From positions 1-64,000 of the forward strand of contig DATAVR010000099.1 of NCBI GenBank assembly GCA_036267635.1: a DNA stretch of 64,000 nt. Reading direction: 5' to 3'. The stretch comes from JADGRB01 sp036267635. Lineage in GTDB: Bacteria > Myxococcota_A > Polyangia > Fen-1088. Made by a program: the position numbers and the translations under genes. Positions 41,042 to 49,914 of this stretch are shown here, in pieces; positions within the stretch are counted from its first letter, which is position 1, and each line of letters begins with the position of its first letter. The notes under the pieces were generated by a model. The model was not told the DNA's origin and searched no databases. It worked only from the letters and a program-made list of their open reading frames with translations.

Positions 41042-42271
41042 ATGTCCGACGCCGAGTCTCCTTCAGCAGGCCCCAGCGACAACACTGCCGGGCGCATCGC
41101 CTCCCCCGAGCTGGAGATCAAAGACGCCCCGCTGATCTTCGGGCAGATCTGGAACCGCCTGGTGCAGGAGCGTGGGCTCGAGAACATGGTCTTCCCCAAG
41201 GAGATCATGTGGCTCGGCGGCGCGCCGGGCTCGGGCAAGGGGACCAACACGCCGTTCATCCTGCGCGAGCGCGGTCTGACCGCGGCGCCCATCGTGGTGA
41301 GCGATCTGCTGGACACGCCCGAGATGCGCGCGCTCAAGGATCGGGGACAGTTCGTCGGCGATCGCGAGGTGATCGAGGCGCTCTTGCGCAAGCTGCTCGA
41401 GCCGGCCACCCAGACGGGCGTCGTCGTCGACGGGTTTCCCCGCACCAAGGTCCAGGCCGAGGCGGTCAAGCTGCTGCACGACCAGATCATGCAGCTGCGC
41501 ACGACCTACTGGGGCACCCCCACCGGCAAGAGGTTCCGGCGCCCCATCTTCCGCATCACCGTGCTGTTCGTGGGCGAGCAAACCTCGGTCGAGCGGCAAC
41601 TCGGCCGCGGCCGCCAGATTCGCGCCCACAACGAGCGGGTGCAACGAACCGGCGCCGGCAACCTCATCGAATTGCGCCCCACCGACGTCGACGAGACGCT
41701 GGCGCGGAACCGCTACCGAACGTTCAAGGAGCTGACCTACGAGGCGCTCACCAGCCTGCGAAAGTACTTTCACTATCACTTCGTCAACGCCGAGGCGCCG
41801 CTGGAGGAGGTCGAAGAGAGCATCAACGCCGAGTTCCAGTACCAAAGCTCGCTGGAGCTGGGGCAGGCGACCTTCGACATCATCAACGGCATCCCGCTCG
41901 CCGCCGAGCTGACGCTGCACGCCCGGCAGGAGCTGGTGCGCCGCCTCGACTCCTACGAGCACGCCGCCGCGCCGCTGTTCAAGCGGGTCGCCGCCTTCAT
42001 CGCGACCGAGGTCGTGCCCGTCATCGTGCGACACGCGCTGGCCGGCCGCTGCGTGGCGAAGACGGACGACGCCCTCTTCGAAGACGCCACCGCGGTCGAG
42101 ATGGTGTTGGACGTGCTCGCCGAGCGCGGCTACCACGCCGTCTACCAGGAACAGCGCACGCCTGTCCCCGAGCGCCTCGACCTGCAGACCGGGAGCATCA
42201 CCTCCCGGGACCACGTCCAGCACTCCTTCGAGATCCGCTTTCACCCGCCCGAGATCAGGCGCGGGCAATAG
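41042..42271 (+). CDS. Adenylate-kinase-like nucleoside monophosphate kinase with C-terminal extension
   Basis: A 409-residue protein. The P-loop GGAPGSGKGTNTPFI lies near 59, followed by VVSDLLDTPEMRALKDRGQF (NMP-binding region) and VVVDGFPRTKVQAEAVKLL, the adenylate kinase signature. The LID segment is replaced by LRTTYWGTPTGKRFRRPIFR, and an additional domain of about 180 residues follows (QSSLELGQATFDIINGIPLA, FHPPEIRRGQ), roughly twice the usual length. The enzyme should phosphorylate AMP or another monophosphate; the extension is unassigned. Confidence 0.75.
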   Translation: MSDAESPSAGPSDNTAGRIASPELEIKDAPLIFGQIWNRLVQERGLENMVFPKEIMWLGGAPGSGKGTNTPFILRERGLTAAPIVVSDLLDTPEMRALKDRGQFVGDREVIEALLRKLLEPATQTGVVVDGFPRTKVQAEAVKLLHDQIMQLRTTYWGTPTGKRFRRPIFRITVLFVGEQTSVERQLGRGRQIRAHNERVQRTGAGNLIELRPTDVDETLARNRYRTFKELTYEALTSLRKYFHYHFVNAEAPLEEVEESINAEFQYQSSLELGQATFDIINGIPLAAELTLHARQELVRRLDSYEHAAAPLFKRVAAFIATEVVPVIVRHALAGRCVAKTDDALFEDATAVEMVLDVLAERGYHAVYQEQRTPVPERLDLQTGSITSRDHVQHSFEIRFHPPEIRRGQ

Positions 42272-42675
42272 CGGCTCCCCGCGGCGACGGAATTGTGCCG
42301 TCGGGGTGCGCGTTGGACGACGGCGGTGTGACGGATCGAGGCGTGTGCGCGCGTCCTTGCAAGATTGAAACAGGGACCTCACCGGCTGGCGCGATCAGAC
42401 CGTTTACTTCCTCGTCCAGGGGATGTTGGTCTGCGGCTGGCTTTACTATCGAGACTATCGAGACTTGCGTGACTCGCGTGACCCGCGCGGCGATCGTCGA
42501 GAGAGCGCCGACCACACCTTGAGATGGTCGTGGTCGCGCGCCGCCGGCCCAGCCGCCACCCAGTTCGCCAGCGCCCTCGTGCACGTGATCATCCTGGCCC
42601 GCGCGCTCCCCTTCGGCGCCCGCTTCGGGTTGATCGCCGCTGCCTGGCGCTGCGCTGAGCAGCTACACTCGCGCG
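42272..42675. other. About 400 bp without a supported gene
   Basis: This stretch lies between two same-direction genes. It contains the 9-bp repeat array at 42447-42491. Short frames on both strands have no family resemblance that I can defend, and no RNA structure or terminator stands out. It probably contains the promoter of the LprI-like gene. Confidence 0.5.
42447..42491. repeat. Degenerate 9-bp tandem repeat
   Basis: TATCGAGAC, TATCGAGAC, TTGCGTGAC, TCGCGTGAC and a decayed CCGCGCGGC follow without spacers. The first two copies are identical and the rest drift progressively. The array is in non-coding DNA. Confidence 0.75.
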
Positions 42676-43653
42676 ATGTTCGGAGCCGCGGTCGCTTTGG
42701 GGATGCTCGTGGCTGCGGTGGACGCCACGCCGACGCAGCGAGAGGACTGCGACGCCACCTACAACAGCGAGGGACGCGCGCAGGACTTCGACAAGGCGTT
42801 GGCCTGCTACCGCGCCGAGGAGGAGTGGACGATGTTGGCGATCATGCAACTCAACGGCGAGGGGACGCCGGTCGACGTCGCGGGCGCGCGGGCCAGCTTC
42901 CTGCGCCTCGTCGCCCAGAAGGGGGAGAAGAACCAGGACATGGACGACTTCGCTCTCGACAAGATCATCAAGGAGCGCGAAGCAGATCCGCGGGCGAAGG
43001 CGCGGCGGGTCGTCTTCTGCCGGGACGTGGCCATGACCACCATTTCGGTCAACGTCTGCGACGCCCAGGAACAGGAGCACCAGGCGGCCAAAGGGGACGC
43101 GCATCTCCAGCAACTGCGCGCTCGGCTCGACCCGCGAATGCGGGCGCCGTTCGATCGCGTGGTCGAGACGTTCCACGCCTTCGTGCCCGCGGAGTCGACC
43201 CGCGCCTACCAGGCGTACATCGACGGTTCCATTCGCAACCAGTTCGCCACCTCGCAAGAGGCGTTGGTTCGCTCCAATTTCAGCAAGACGCTCAAGCTGT
43301 TGACGGCGTCGCGGGGAGCAGCGCCGCCGCCGCTCAAGAGATCGTGGGAGGCGGCGGACCGCCAGCTCAACGATCTCTACAAGGCCGACGTTCGCGGGTA
43401 CGTGGCACAGTGGGAAAAGGCAGCCGCGGAGACCGCGGAGCCGGAGCTCAAGGCGAAATACACAGGCTGGGCAACTGACTACAGGCGCGACGCGCACGCC
43501 GCGCAGCACCAGTGGATCCTCTACCGCGACGCCATGGCCAAGCTGGCGGCCGCACGCCGGCCCGCCGCTGACGACGCCGAGGGGATCGCCAAGGCGCTGG
43601 TCACGGAAGACCGTCTGCGCGAGCTGCACCACGGCGTCGGCGAGGGCCGATAG
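42676..43653 (+). CDS. Exported LprI-like (lysozyme-inhibitor/DUF1311-type) protein
   Basis: A 325-residue exported protein. The signal is MFGAAVALGMLVAAVDA. A Sel1-like segment (FDKALACYRAEEEWTMLAIM, GEGTPVDVAGARASFLRL) is followed by VFCRDVAMTTISVNVCDAQE and repeated helices with Arg/Lys and Trp, typical of LprI N-terminal-like proteins. The family inhibits lysozyme or has unclear periplasmic roles. Two Cys (VVFCRDVA, VNVCDAQE) could form a disulfide. Assignment is moderate. Confidence 0.6.
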   Translation: MFGAAVALGMLVAAVDATPTQREDCDATYNSEGRAQDFDKALACYRAEEEWTMLAIMQLNGEGTPVDVAGARASFLRLVAQKGEKNQDMDDFALDKIIKEREADPRAKARRVVFCRDVAMTTISVNVCDAQEQEHQAAKGDAHLQQLRARLDPRMRAPFDRVVETFHAFVPAESTRAYQAYIDGSIRNQFATSQEALVRSNFSKTLKLLTASRGAAPPPLKRSWEAADRQLNDLYKADVRGYVAQWEKAAAETAEPELKAKYTGWATDYRRDAHAAQHQWILYRDAMAKLAAARRPAADDAEGIAKALVTEDRLRELHHGVGEGR

Positions 43654-43735
43654 CGCCGCGAGACGTGGGAGACACGGCGGCCGGCAGGCGCGCGCGGCAG
43701 GTAACAGTGTTATAGCTGCCCGCCGGAGGATATCG

Positions 43736-44386
43736 ATGATCAAGAAGACGACCCTGCTGGCAGTCTCATTGTCCGCAATTTCATCAATCGCGTTGGCCCA
43801 GACTCAGATGGCTCCCGCGCCGGGCGCGGCGAAGCCGGCACCGGCGGCGAAACCTGCGGCCCCGGCCCCGGCGCCGATGGCAGCGGCCCCGAAGGCCGAC
43901 GCCGCCAAGGCCGAGGCCCCGAAGCCGATGGGACCGCCCAAGCCCGCCGCCGAGAACGACATGTTCAAGAAGGTGGCCGGCACCTGGAGCTGCGAAAGCA
44001 TGAGCAAAGGTCCCGACGGCAAGGACATGAAGGTCAAGACCACCTGGGCCTGGAAGAGCGTCCTCGGCGGTCAGTGGTATTCGGTCGTCTACAAGCGCGC
44101 CAAGGCCGGCCCGATGTCTGCCTTCGAAGGCAACGCCACCGTCGGCTACAACGGCGCCGAGAAGAAGTACGTGTTCGTCGGGTTCGACAACATGGGCGGC
44201 TGGATCAACCTCAGCAGCACCGACGGCATGGCCTACGCCGGCGAAGGCCTGCCCATGGGCAAGGTGGGACCGATGAAGATCGCCTTCGCCAAGGGCAAGG
44301 ACAAAAAGGGCCAGGAGAGCGACAAGCTGATGGACGTCTCCCTGGACCTCGGCGGCATGATGGTCAGCGAGAGCTGCAAGAAGTAG
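43736..44386 (+). CDS. Exported DUF1579-like protein
   Basis: A 216-residue protein with GGAGG 7 nt before the ATG, signal LLAVSLSAISSIALAQ and an Ala/Pro/Lys linker to about residue 75. The remaining domain, FKKVAGTWSCESMSKGPDGK, TWAWKSVLGGQWYSVVYK and VGFDNMGGWINLSSTDGM, is a lipocalin-like beta-barrel as in DUF1579-type proteins, with two Cys (WSCES, SESCKK) likely disulfide-linked. It is periplasmic. Ligand unknown. Confidence 0.65.
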   Translation: MIKKTTLLAVSLSAISSIALAQTQMAPAPGAAKPAPAAKPAAPAPAPMAAAPKADAAKAEAPKPMGPPKPAAENDMFKKVAGTWSCESMSKGPDGKDMKVKTTWAWKSVLGGQWYSVVYKRAKAGPMSAFEGNATVGYNGAEKKYVFVGFDNMGGWINLSSTDGMAYAGEGLPMGKVGPMKIAFAKGKDKKGQESDKLMDVSLDLGGMMVSESCKK

Positions 44387-44416
44387 CGCCCTCTAAGCGC
44401 AATGAATTGAAGCGCG

Positions 44417-44785
44417 ATGGATCGCAGACTCTGGTCTGTCGCGTTGGCGGCGGCTTCGCTCTCGGGCGAGGCCGCCTTCGCCGTCGATCGGCCCGCGCCC
44501 CCCGCCGACCTGCCCGCGCTCATCGAGTGCCGCGCCGAGATCCGCGACTACAACGCGCTCGGTTTCAAGGTCGTCGGCGATCCGGATGCTGCCAAGGCAA
44601 TGGGATGGATCGAGGTCAAGCAGGAGAACCCGTTTCTTCGAGAGTACCGTCTCCCGAAAGCGATCGCCGTCTTCGGTCACCGCACCAAGAACATCGCCTT
44701 CGCCAGCGCCGGCCTCTTGGCCATCCTCGACAACGTCTCCCCGAAGACGCTGATCGGATGTGAATACCGGATCGACGTCGACTGA
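44417..44785 (+). CDS. Hypothetical exported protein
   Basis: A 122-residue protein with signal LWSVALAAASLSGEAAFA. The mature part is IECRAEIRDYNALGFKVVGD, FGHRTKNIAFASAGLLAILD and LIGCEYRIDV; two Cys may pair. It is 30 bp downstream of the DUF1579-like gene and may be cotranscribed. No family recognised; no obvious ribosome site. Confidence 0.55.
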   Translation: MDRRLWSVALAAASLSGEAAFAVDRPAPPADLPALIECRAEIRDYNALGFKVVGDPDAAKAMGWIEVKQENPFLREYRLPKAIAVFGHRTKNIAFASAGLLAILDNVSPKTLIGCEYRIDVD

Positions 44786-44794
44786 AGCGGCCCG

Positions 44795-45619
44795 CTACCA
44801 CGACCCCGAAGCGCCGCCGCCGCCGAAGTCGCCGCCCCCGCCCGAAAAACCGCCTCCGCCCGAGGAGTCGCCCCCGCTCGACGAGCTGCTCGCCCCGCTC
44901 GAGGAATCGCCGCCGACCGCGGGCGCGCCCCCCGATCCCGAGAGCGGACCGCCTCGGCTGAAGCGGCCGCCCCGATTCAGGAGCGCGTAGATGCCGGCGA
45001 GCAAAAGCACCGCTGCGAACGGACCGAGGAACATCAGGGCGAACAGAAGAATCGCCATGTGCGTCGACCCGGACGGCGCGCGCGCGGCGCGGGCGGGCGG
45101 CTTTTCGCCGCCGGACACGGCGACGCCCCTCCCCGCGGCGGTCATCAACGTGCCGAACGCGCGCTCGAGCCCGGCGGCGTAGTCGCCGGCGCCGAACGCG
45201 GGCGAGATCACCTCGCGAATCACGCGCGCCGACTGCGCGTCGGTGATCGCCGCTTCCAGGCCGTAACCGACCTCGATCCGGATGGCGTGCGGCTGGTTGA
45301 CGACGAGCAGCAGCAACCCGTCGTCCGTCCCCTTCTTTCCGAGCTTCCAGCTCTCGACGACGCGGATCGAGAACGGCTCGAGCGCATCACCGTCGAGGCT
45401 GGGGAGCGTCAGCAGGGCGAACTGATGTCCGGACGACGCCTCGTACGCGGCCAGCTGCTGCTCGAGCCGCTGCCGGGCAGCGGGCGAGAGCAAGTTGGCG
45501 TGGTCGTTGACCCGGCCTTCGAGCGTGGGGACCTCGAGCGCCCATGCCGCCGCTGGCGCCAGCAGCGCCGCCGCGAGCGCGACCGCGAGCAAGGCAGGTC
45601 TCTTCATGGTCAGTGTCAT
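44795..45619 (-). CDS. TPM-domain membrane protein (YgcG-like)
   Basis: A 274-residue protein. The signal is ALLAVALAAALLAPAAAWA, then the TPM domain: VNDHANLLSPAARQRLEQQL, HQFALLTLPSLDGDALEPFS, SWKLGKKGTDDGLLLLV, IEVGYGLEAAITD and VISPAFGAGDYAAGL. A membrane segment, ILLFALMFLGPFAAVLLLAG, follows, and then a Gly/Ser-rich tail (SSGGDSSGGGGFSGGGGDFG). The family assists phosphatase or photosystem repair in other groups; in bacteria it is an envelope protein. It converges on the hypothetical gene at 44417. Confidence 0.85.
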   Translation of the reverse strand: MTLTMKRPALLAVALAAALLAPAAAWALEVPTLEGRVNDHANLLSPAARQRLEQQLAAYEASSGHQFALLTLPSLDGDALEPFSIRVVESWKLGKKGTDDGLLLLVVNQPHAIRIEVGYGLEAAITDAQSARVIREVISPAFGAGDYAAGLERAFGTLMTAAGRGVAVSGGEKPPARAARAPSGSTHMAILLFALMFLGPFAAVLLLAGIYALLNRGGRFSRGGPLSGSGGAPAVGGDSSSGASSSSSGGDSSGGGGFSGGGGDFGGGGASGSW

Positions 45620-45627
45620 GCAGTCGG

Positions 45628-46884
45628 CTATCGATCGTTGAGCTCCGCGTGGCCCTTGAGCTCCGCCTGCTGGCGAATGTCCTCTTTGGACATCGGGTGC
45701 TCGAACCGCGCCCGCAGCGCCCGGTAGATGAACGTGGGCCGGTCGACGACGCCGGACGCTTCCGTCCCGGATGGAGCCTCTCCGCCCACCAGGGCGGCGG
45801 CATTGGCCATCGCGGAAGAGATCTGTTCATAAAAGCTGTCGAGCTCGTCGCAGGTCTGGGCGCCGCTGGAAATGTCGGCTCCGCCGCGGAGGACCCGACC
45901 CGCCTCCTTGCTCTCCGCGGCCGCCTCCTTGGCCGGCGCGACCGAGGCGATCGCCGCGCCGAGCGGCGCTTTGAGCGCGGCGTGCTTGCCGGGCGGGAGG
46001 CGCTCGGCGCGCACGATCGCCATGAAGACCGCGCACGGTCGGTCGTAACCGGCCTTGGTCAGGCCGTCGAGATAAGCCGTGAGATCGGCCGGCGACCGCA
46101 GGGGCGCGGCGGCCAGCGCCGCCACCGCCTTCGGCGAGCGGGCCAGCGCCTGGCGCTTGGCCGACAGCAACCCGAGGTCGAAGGCTACGTCGGCCCGATC
46201 GGTGTTCGCCTCGCCGCCGGTCTGCTCGGCGAGCGCCTGCATGCTGCCGAGCATCTTCATCCTGGTCGGCCCCATCTCCTCGCAGTCCTTGGCGTCGGCG
46301 ACCGAGGCGCCGAGCGCGCGCGCCATCCTGACCGAGGGCCCGCCGGCCTCTTTGCCGCCGCCGAGCTGCTTGGTCAGATCGTCGATCTGCGTCTGCACCG
46401 CGGCCGCCAGCAGCTTGCGCTGACCGTCGTTCACATCCCCCGCCCGCCCGATCGCCGTCAGCAGCGCGCAGGTCGGTGACTGGCCGGCCAGCGCCTTCAA
46501 CCGAAGGAACCGCTGCAGTCCCGCCTGGTCCGAGAACGGCCCGTCGCCCAGCCGCTCGAGCGCGCTCTTGCCGAGCTGCTGCCGCTTGTCGATGCACGGT
46601 TCGGTCTCGCACCCTTTGAGGCTGGCGGCAGCCTGCTCCTCACCGCCTTCGCCCTTGCCCTTTCCGATCTGAAGCAGCGCCTCTGCCCGGCCGAGATAGG
46701 CGTAGTCGAGCGGCGCCAGCTTGAGCGCCTGGTCGAAGAAACCGGCCGCCGCCGGGTAGTCGTGCGCGGCGATCGCCAGGTTCCCCTTCGCCCCGAGCTC
46801 GTCGGCGCGATCGCGGTCCGACTTGCACGCCGGGAGCGCGGCCGCGACCGCCAGCAACACCCACGACACCACCAGTCGCCTCAT
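45628..46884 (-). CDS. Lipoprotein with TPR-like N-terminus
   Basis: A 418-residue lipoprotein starting at ATG 46884: signal VVSWVLLAVAAALPACKSDR (lipobox Cys), then a TPR pair NLAIAAHDYPAAAGFFDQAL, KLAPLDYAYLGRAEALLQI. The rest is Ala-rich and helical (LLAAAVQTQIDDLTKQLGGG, LGLLSAKRQALARSPKAVAA). Several Cys suggest exported folding. No catalytic motif. It ends 8 bp before the TPM gene start, so these two genes are likely one transcript. Confidence 0.65.
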   Translation of the reverse strand: MRRLVVSWVLLAVAAALPACKSDRDRADELGAKGNLAIAAHDYPAAAGFFDQALKLAPLDYAYLGRAEALLQIGKGKGEGGEEQAAASLKGCETEPCIDKRQQLGKSALERLGDGPFSDQAGLQRFLRLKALAGQSPTCALLTAIGRAGDVNDGQRKLLAAAVQTQIDDLTKQLGGGKEAGGPSVRMARALGASVADAKDCEEMGPTRMKMLGSMQALAEQTGGEANTDRADVAFDLGLLSAKRQALARSPKAVAALAAAPLRSPADLTAYLDGLTKAGYDRPCAVFMAIVRAERLPPGKHAALKAPLGAAIASVAPAKEAAAESKEAGRVLRGGADISSGAQTCDELDSFYEQISSAMANAAALVGGEAPSGTEASGVVDRPTFIYRALRARFEHPMSKEDIRQQAELKGHAELNDR

Positions 46885-46907
46885 ACGCGCTACCGCTATC
46901 ATGGACG

Positions 46908-48059
46908 CTACCAGCCGAGCTTGGCCTGGAGCTCGGCCGCCAGCTGATTGCCCATCAACGTCTGTTCGGTGACGTTGGGGTGGTACTGGCAGGCGGCCGC
47001 GGCGGTCGGCTGCGCGGCGATCTGATCGAAGAATTCGACGCGCGCGTCGCCCGCCGCGTTGACCATGTCGACCACCACCTGGATGTGGCCTTCGATCGTC
47101 TGCAGGTCGCCGCCCGACAGCAGCGGACCGATGATGCAGACGATGTACGCCTGCGGGTACTTGGCGCGCACCGTCTGGACCAGCGCCAGGTAAGCGTCCT
47201 CGAAGGGCTGCCCCGGATCTCCCTTGCTGTTGCTGATGTCGTTGGTGCCGAGGTTGATGACCACCGCCTGGGGCGCGATGTGAAAATCCCACAGCGGCGC
47301 GCTGTCGTTGGCCAGCGTCAGCGGGTAGAGAATCGGCATCGTGCCGGTCATGTCGCCGCCGTAGTTGCGGTAGACGCCGCGCCCCGAGGCGGCGATGGTG
47401 CTGACCTCGGCGCCGACCGCCCGCGCGGCGACCGACGCGTAGCTGTCCCAGTCGCTCTCGGTCGGGAAGCAGTCGCTGTCGCTCAGCATCCCGAGATCGC
47501 CGTAGCCGGCGGTGATCGAATCGCCGATCACCTCGATGAGGCGCGCCGGCCCGGCCGGCGGATCCAGCAACGTGCCCCCCTCGACGGTGAGCCCGGTCAG
47601 CGTCGCGTCGCCCTCCGGCCCTTCGGTCTGGCGGTAGAGCTCGACGGTGTGATTCCCCGCCGCCAGCCCGGTGGCCAGGACGTAGGTCCCGGCGCCGTTG
47701 GCGACGGTGAAGACCGGCTGCGGCGCACCGTCGACCACCGCCTTGAAGAGGTAGGGCTCGTTCGAGTTGGTGACGGTGAGAGCGGCCGAGAGGCCGGTCC
47801 CCGAGAGCTGGGCGACGAAGCCGGTTCCGGACCAGGAGAAGCGCGGCCCGGCGGCGTTGCCGGTGTCGACCCGGCCGAACCAGCGGACGCCCGACGCCAC
47901 CACCCCCGCCGGCGGGACGGCCGCGCCTGCATCGGTCCCACTGTCATTTCCCGGGCTGCCGCCGCTGCCCATGGTGTCGGAGCCGCCCGAGGAACAACCC
48001 GCCGCCGCCAGCGCCCCGAGGCCCAGCACCCCCAGCCGCATGAAGGTCACGCGCAACAT
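46908..48059 (-). CDS. CE2-like acetylxylan/carbohydrate esterase lipoprotein
   Basis: A 383-residue lipoprotein, signal MRLGVLGLGALAAAGCSSGG. After a Gly/Ser linker, an N-terminal jelly-roll (VRWFGRVDTGNAAGPRFSWS, ELYRQTEGPEGDATLTGLTV) precedes the SGNH esterase domain: LIEVIGDSITAGYG (Ser), AVVINLGTNDISNSKG, and the C-terminal YHPNVTEQTLMG (His). This two-domain arrangement is that of CE2 esterases, which remove acetyl groups from xylan, mannan or glucomannan. It is probably cell-surface anchored. It lies next to remnants and near two GH30 genes, fitting polysaccharide degradation. Confidence 0.82.
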   Translation of the reverse strand: MLRVTFMRLGVLGLGALAAAGCSSGGSDTMGSGGSPGNDSGTDAGAAVPPAGVVASGVRWFGRVDTGNAAGPRFSWSGTGFVAQLSGTGLSAALTVTNSNEPYLFKAVVDGAPQPVFTVANGAGTYVLATGLAAGNHTVELYRQTEGPEGDATLTGLTVEGGTLLDPPAGPARLIEVIGDSITAGYGDLGMLSDSDCFPTESDWDSYASVAARAVGAEVSTIAASGRGVYRNYGGDMTGTMPILYPLTLANDSAPLWDFHIAPQAVVINLGTNDISNSKGDPGQPFEDAYLALVQTVRAKYPQAYIVCIIGPLLSGGDLQTIEGHIQVVVDMVNAAGDARVEFFDQIAAQPTAAAACQYHPNVTEQTLMGNQLAAELQAKLGW

Positions 48060-48086
48060 GATCGATCTCCCGAAGTCATTGGGCAC

Positions 48087-48305
48087 TCAGTCGACCGTCA
48101 ACTGAAAGGCCAGGCAGTAGTTCGGCTGCGGCAATCCGGTGACGCTGCCGACGAAGGGATCCGAATCGCGCAGGTTCCCCCAGTCCGCGGGTTGAGCCGC
48201 CGGCGGCGTCCCCCCCTCGGCGGTGGCCGCGTAGCCGACCGTCACCTGGAAGCCGGTCAGGTCCTGTCCGACGAGCAGGCGGCTCCGCCGAGGCGAGGGC
48301 CAGCG
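48087..48305 (-). pseudogene. C-terminal fragment of the SGNH/CBM-type lipoprotein family
   Basis: The minus-strand frame reads LLVGQDLTGFQVTVGYAATA, then ADWGNLRDSDPFVGSVTGLP and PNYCLAFQLTVD before TGA. WGxLRDSDPFxG...PNYxxxF matches the end of the broken gene at 51867-52834 (WGQLRDSDPFMGGTTKQANP). No start or catalytic region lies upstream; other frames there hold only signal-like debris (LTLALASAEPPA). Read as a relic of a paralogue. Confidence 0.6.
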
Positions 48306-48378
48306 TTAGGAGACAGCGACGGGGCATTGGCGTGCATCATGGTCGATTCTCGAATCTCCGGGAACCCCTATGAACCGC

Positions 48379-48756
48379 CTAGGAAACCGGCGGCAGGACG
48401 GCCGTGGTGCAGTGGATGCCGTGCCGCTCGCAGGCGTCGGTCATCGCCGCGACGAACCGCACCGCCTCACCGTGCGGCGCCTCGGCGCAGTCGAGCCGAA
48501 TCTGCACCGGCTTGCCCACGTATTGCGGGTACTGCTCGGCGAGGAAGCCGTCCAGCACGTAGCCCATGTAGCGATTGAGCTTCTCCTCGATCTGCTTGAT
48601 CTGCTCGCCGGCGACGCCCCACGGGCGACGTTCGATCATGACGAGGACGACGGTGTCCGAAGCGCGGTCCAAGCTGATGAGGTCGATGACCATGGGGTTC
48701 TGCACCCCCGTCTCTCCGAACTCCGCGACCATCTCTTCTCGTGTGAGCTTGTCCAA
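48379..48756 (-). CDS. DUF6572-like protein
   Basis: A 125-residue protein: GVQNPMVIDLISLDRASDTV and VLVMIERRPWGVAGEQIKQI, EEKLNRYMGYVLDGFLAEQY, KPVQIRLDCAEAP. N-P-x-V-I-D-x-I-S-x-D..V-L is the DUF6572 opening. The family function is unknown. The start is uncertain: TTG 48756 with GGGAGG 12 nt away, or the ATG in MVAEFGE. Cytoplasmic. Confidence 0.65.
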   Translation of the reverse strand: MDKLTREEMVAEFGETGVQNPMVIDLISLDRASDTVVLVMIERRPWGVAGEQIKQIEEKLNRYMGYVLDGFLAEQYPQYVGKPVQIRLDCAEAPHGEAVRFVAAMTDACERHGIHCTTAVLPPVS

Positions 48757-48829
48757 GTTTGGCCTCGCCTCCCATCTAACATCCTCGGCCCCCCGACGCC
48801 TCAGTGACAATGGCGGCGCCGGGACAGCG

Positions 48830-49852
48830 TCACGGCGAGCGGGGCACGGTGAAGAAGAAAGAGGCGCCGCGCCCGGGCTCGCTTCTGACGGCGATCTCTC
48901 CGCCGTGCGCGCGCACGATGCTGCGGGCGATGTAGAGGCCGAGCCCGGTTCCCTTCGAGTCTCCCTTCCAGTACTGCTCGAAGACGTGCGGGAGATCTTC
49001 GGGCTTGATGCCGCTCCCGCTGTCGTCGACCGCGAACCGGACGACGCCATCCCGGGCCTCGATCCCGACGGTGATGTGTCCCTCTTCCGGCGTGAACCGG
49101 AGCGCATTTCCGATCAGGTTCCCCAGCACCTGCAGCAGCCGATGCCGGTCACAGCTGACGAGGATGGTCCCGCCCGGCCGCTTCGATTTCAGGCTCACGC
49201 CGCGTTCTCGGGCGAGCGGCGTCTGCAGGTCGATTGCCTCCTCCACGATCGACTGCGCGTCCTCCTGTTGAATGGTCATGGCCAGCTCGCCGCGCTCGAC
49301 CTGGGCGGCGTCGACCAGATCGCCGATCAGGCTCTCCATCCGGGAGGCCGCCCGATCGATGATGTTCAGCCGGCGCTGAAAGGATGCCTCGAGGTCCGCG
49401 GTGTTCTGCAGGGCTTCGGAGGTCGCCTTGATCGCCGTCAGCGGATTGCGGAGATCGTGGACCACCACCTCCATGACCCGCTCGTGGGCCCGTTTGGCGT
49501 CGTCCGCGCGGGCGCGCGCCAGGTGCAACGATTGCACGATCTCGCAGATCGCCACGCTGACGAAGAAGAAGAGGACCAGGTCCGAGTTGACGTGAGCTCC
49601 AGGCGTGGACTCCGTCCAGAAACAGCCGAGGGCGACAGTGCTGAGCGCGACCGAGAGCAGCCCGGGACCGAAGCCGCCGAACCAGGCCGCCAGCATCACC
49701 GTCGGAAGGAAGACCAGGTGGCGGTTGTGCTGGCGCCCCCAGACCGGATCGAGGGCGAGGCGTCCGGCGATGACCAGCATCGTCAACGCGGTGGCCCCGC
49801 CGTAGCGCGTCCAGATTCTGCGCTGGGGAATCGCGGACCGGCCTTGGCGCAC
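48830..49852 (-). CDS. Sensor histidine kinase
   Basis: A 340-residue kinase. N-terminal membrane segments (GGATALTMLVIAGRLAL, FLPTVMLAAWFGGFGPGLLS, LVLFFFVSVAICEIVQSLHL) are DUF4118-like. The HisKA box is VMEVVVHDLRNPLTAIKATS (phosphoacceptor His) and the ATPase domain has LLQVLGNLIGNALRFTPEEG (N), VDDSGSGIKPEDLPHVFEQY (G1/F) and GDSKGTGLGLYIARSIV (G2). It is an orphan: no response regulator gene is adjacent. It should autophosphorylate in response to a membrane or cytoplasmic signal. Confidence 0.88.
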   Translation of the reverse strand: MRQGRSAIPQRRIWTRYGGATALTMLVIAGRLALDPVWGRQHNRHLVFLPTVMLAAWFGGFGPGLLSVALSTVALGCFWTESTPGAHVNSDLVLFFFVSVAICEIVQSLHLARARADDAKRAHERVMEVVVHDLRNPLTAIKATSEALQNTADLEASFQRRLNIIDRAASRMESLIGDLVDAAQVERGELAMTIQQEDAQSIVEEAIDLQTPLARERGVSLKSKRPGGTILVSCDRHRLLQVLGNLIGNALRFTPEEGHITVGIEARDGVVRFAVDDSGSGIKPEDLPHVFEQYWKGDSKGTGLGLYIARSIVRAHGGEIAVRSEPGRGASFFFTVPRSP

Positions 49853-49914
49853 GCCCAAGGCTACGGGCGGTGCCCGCCTGTCGCAACGGAATCCGCCCCC
49901 GAACGCGGAGGCCT

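Noticed and set aside
42365..42455. Frame reading GWRDQTVYFLVQGMLVCGWLYY, hydrophobic
   Set aside because: Too short, no start or family match, and it leads into the 9-bp repeats.
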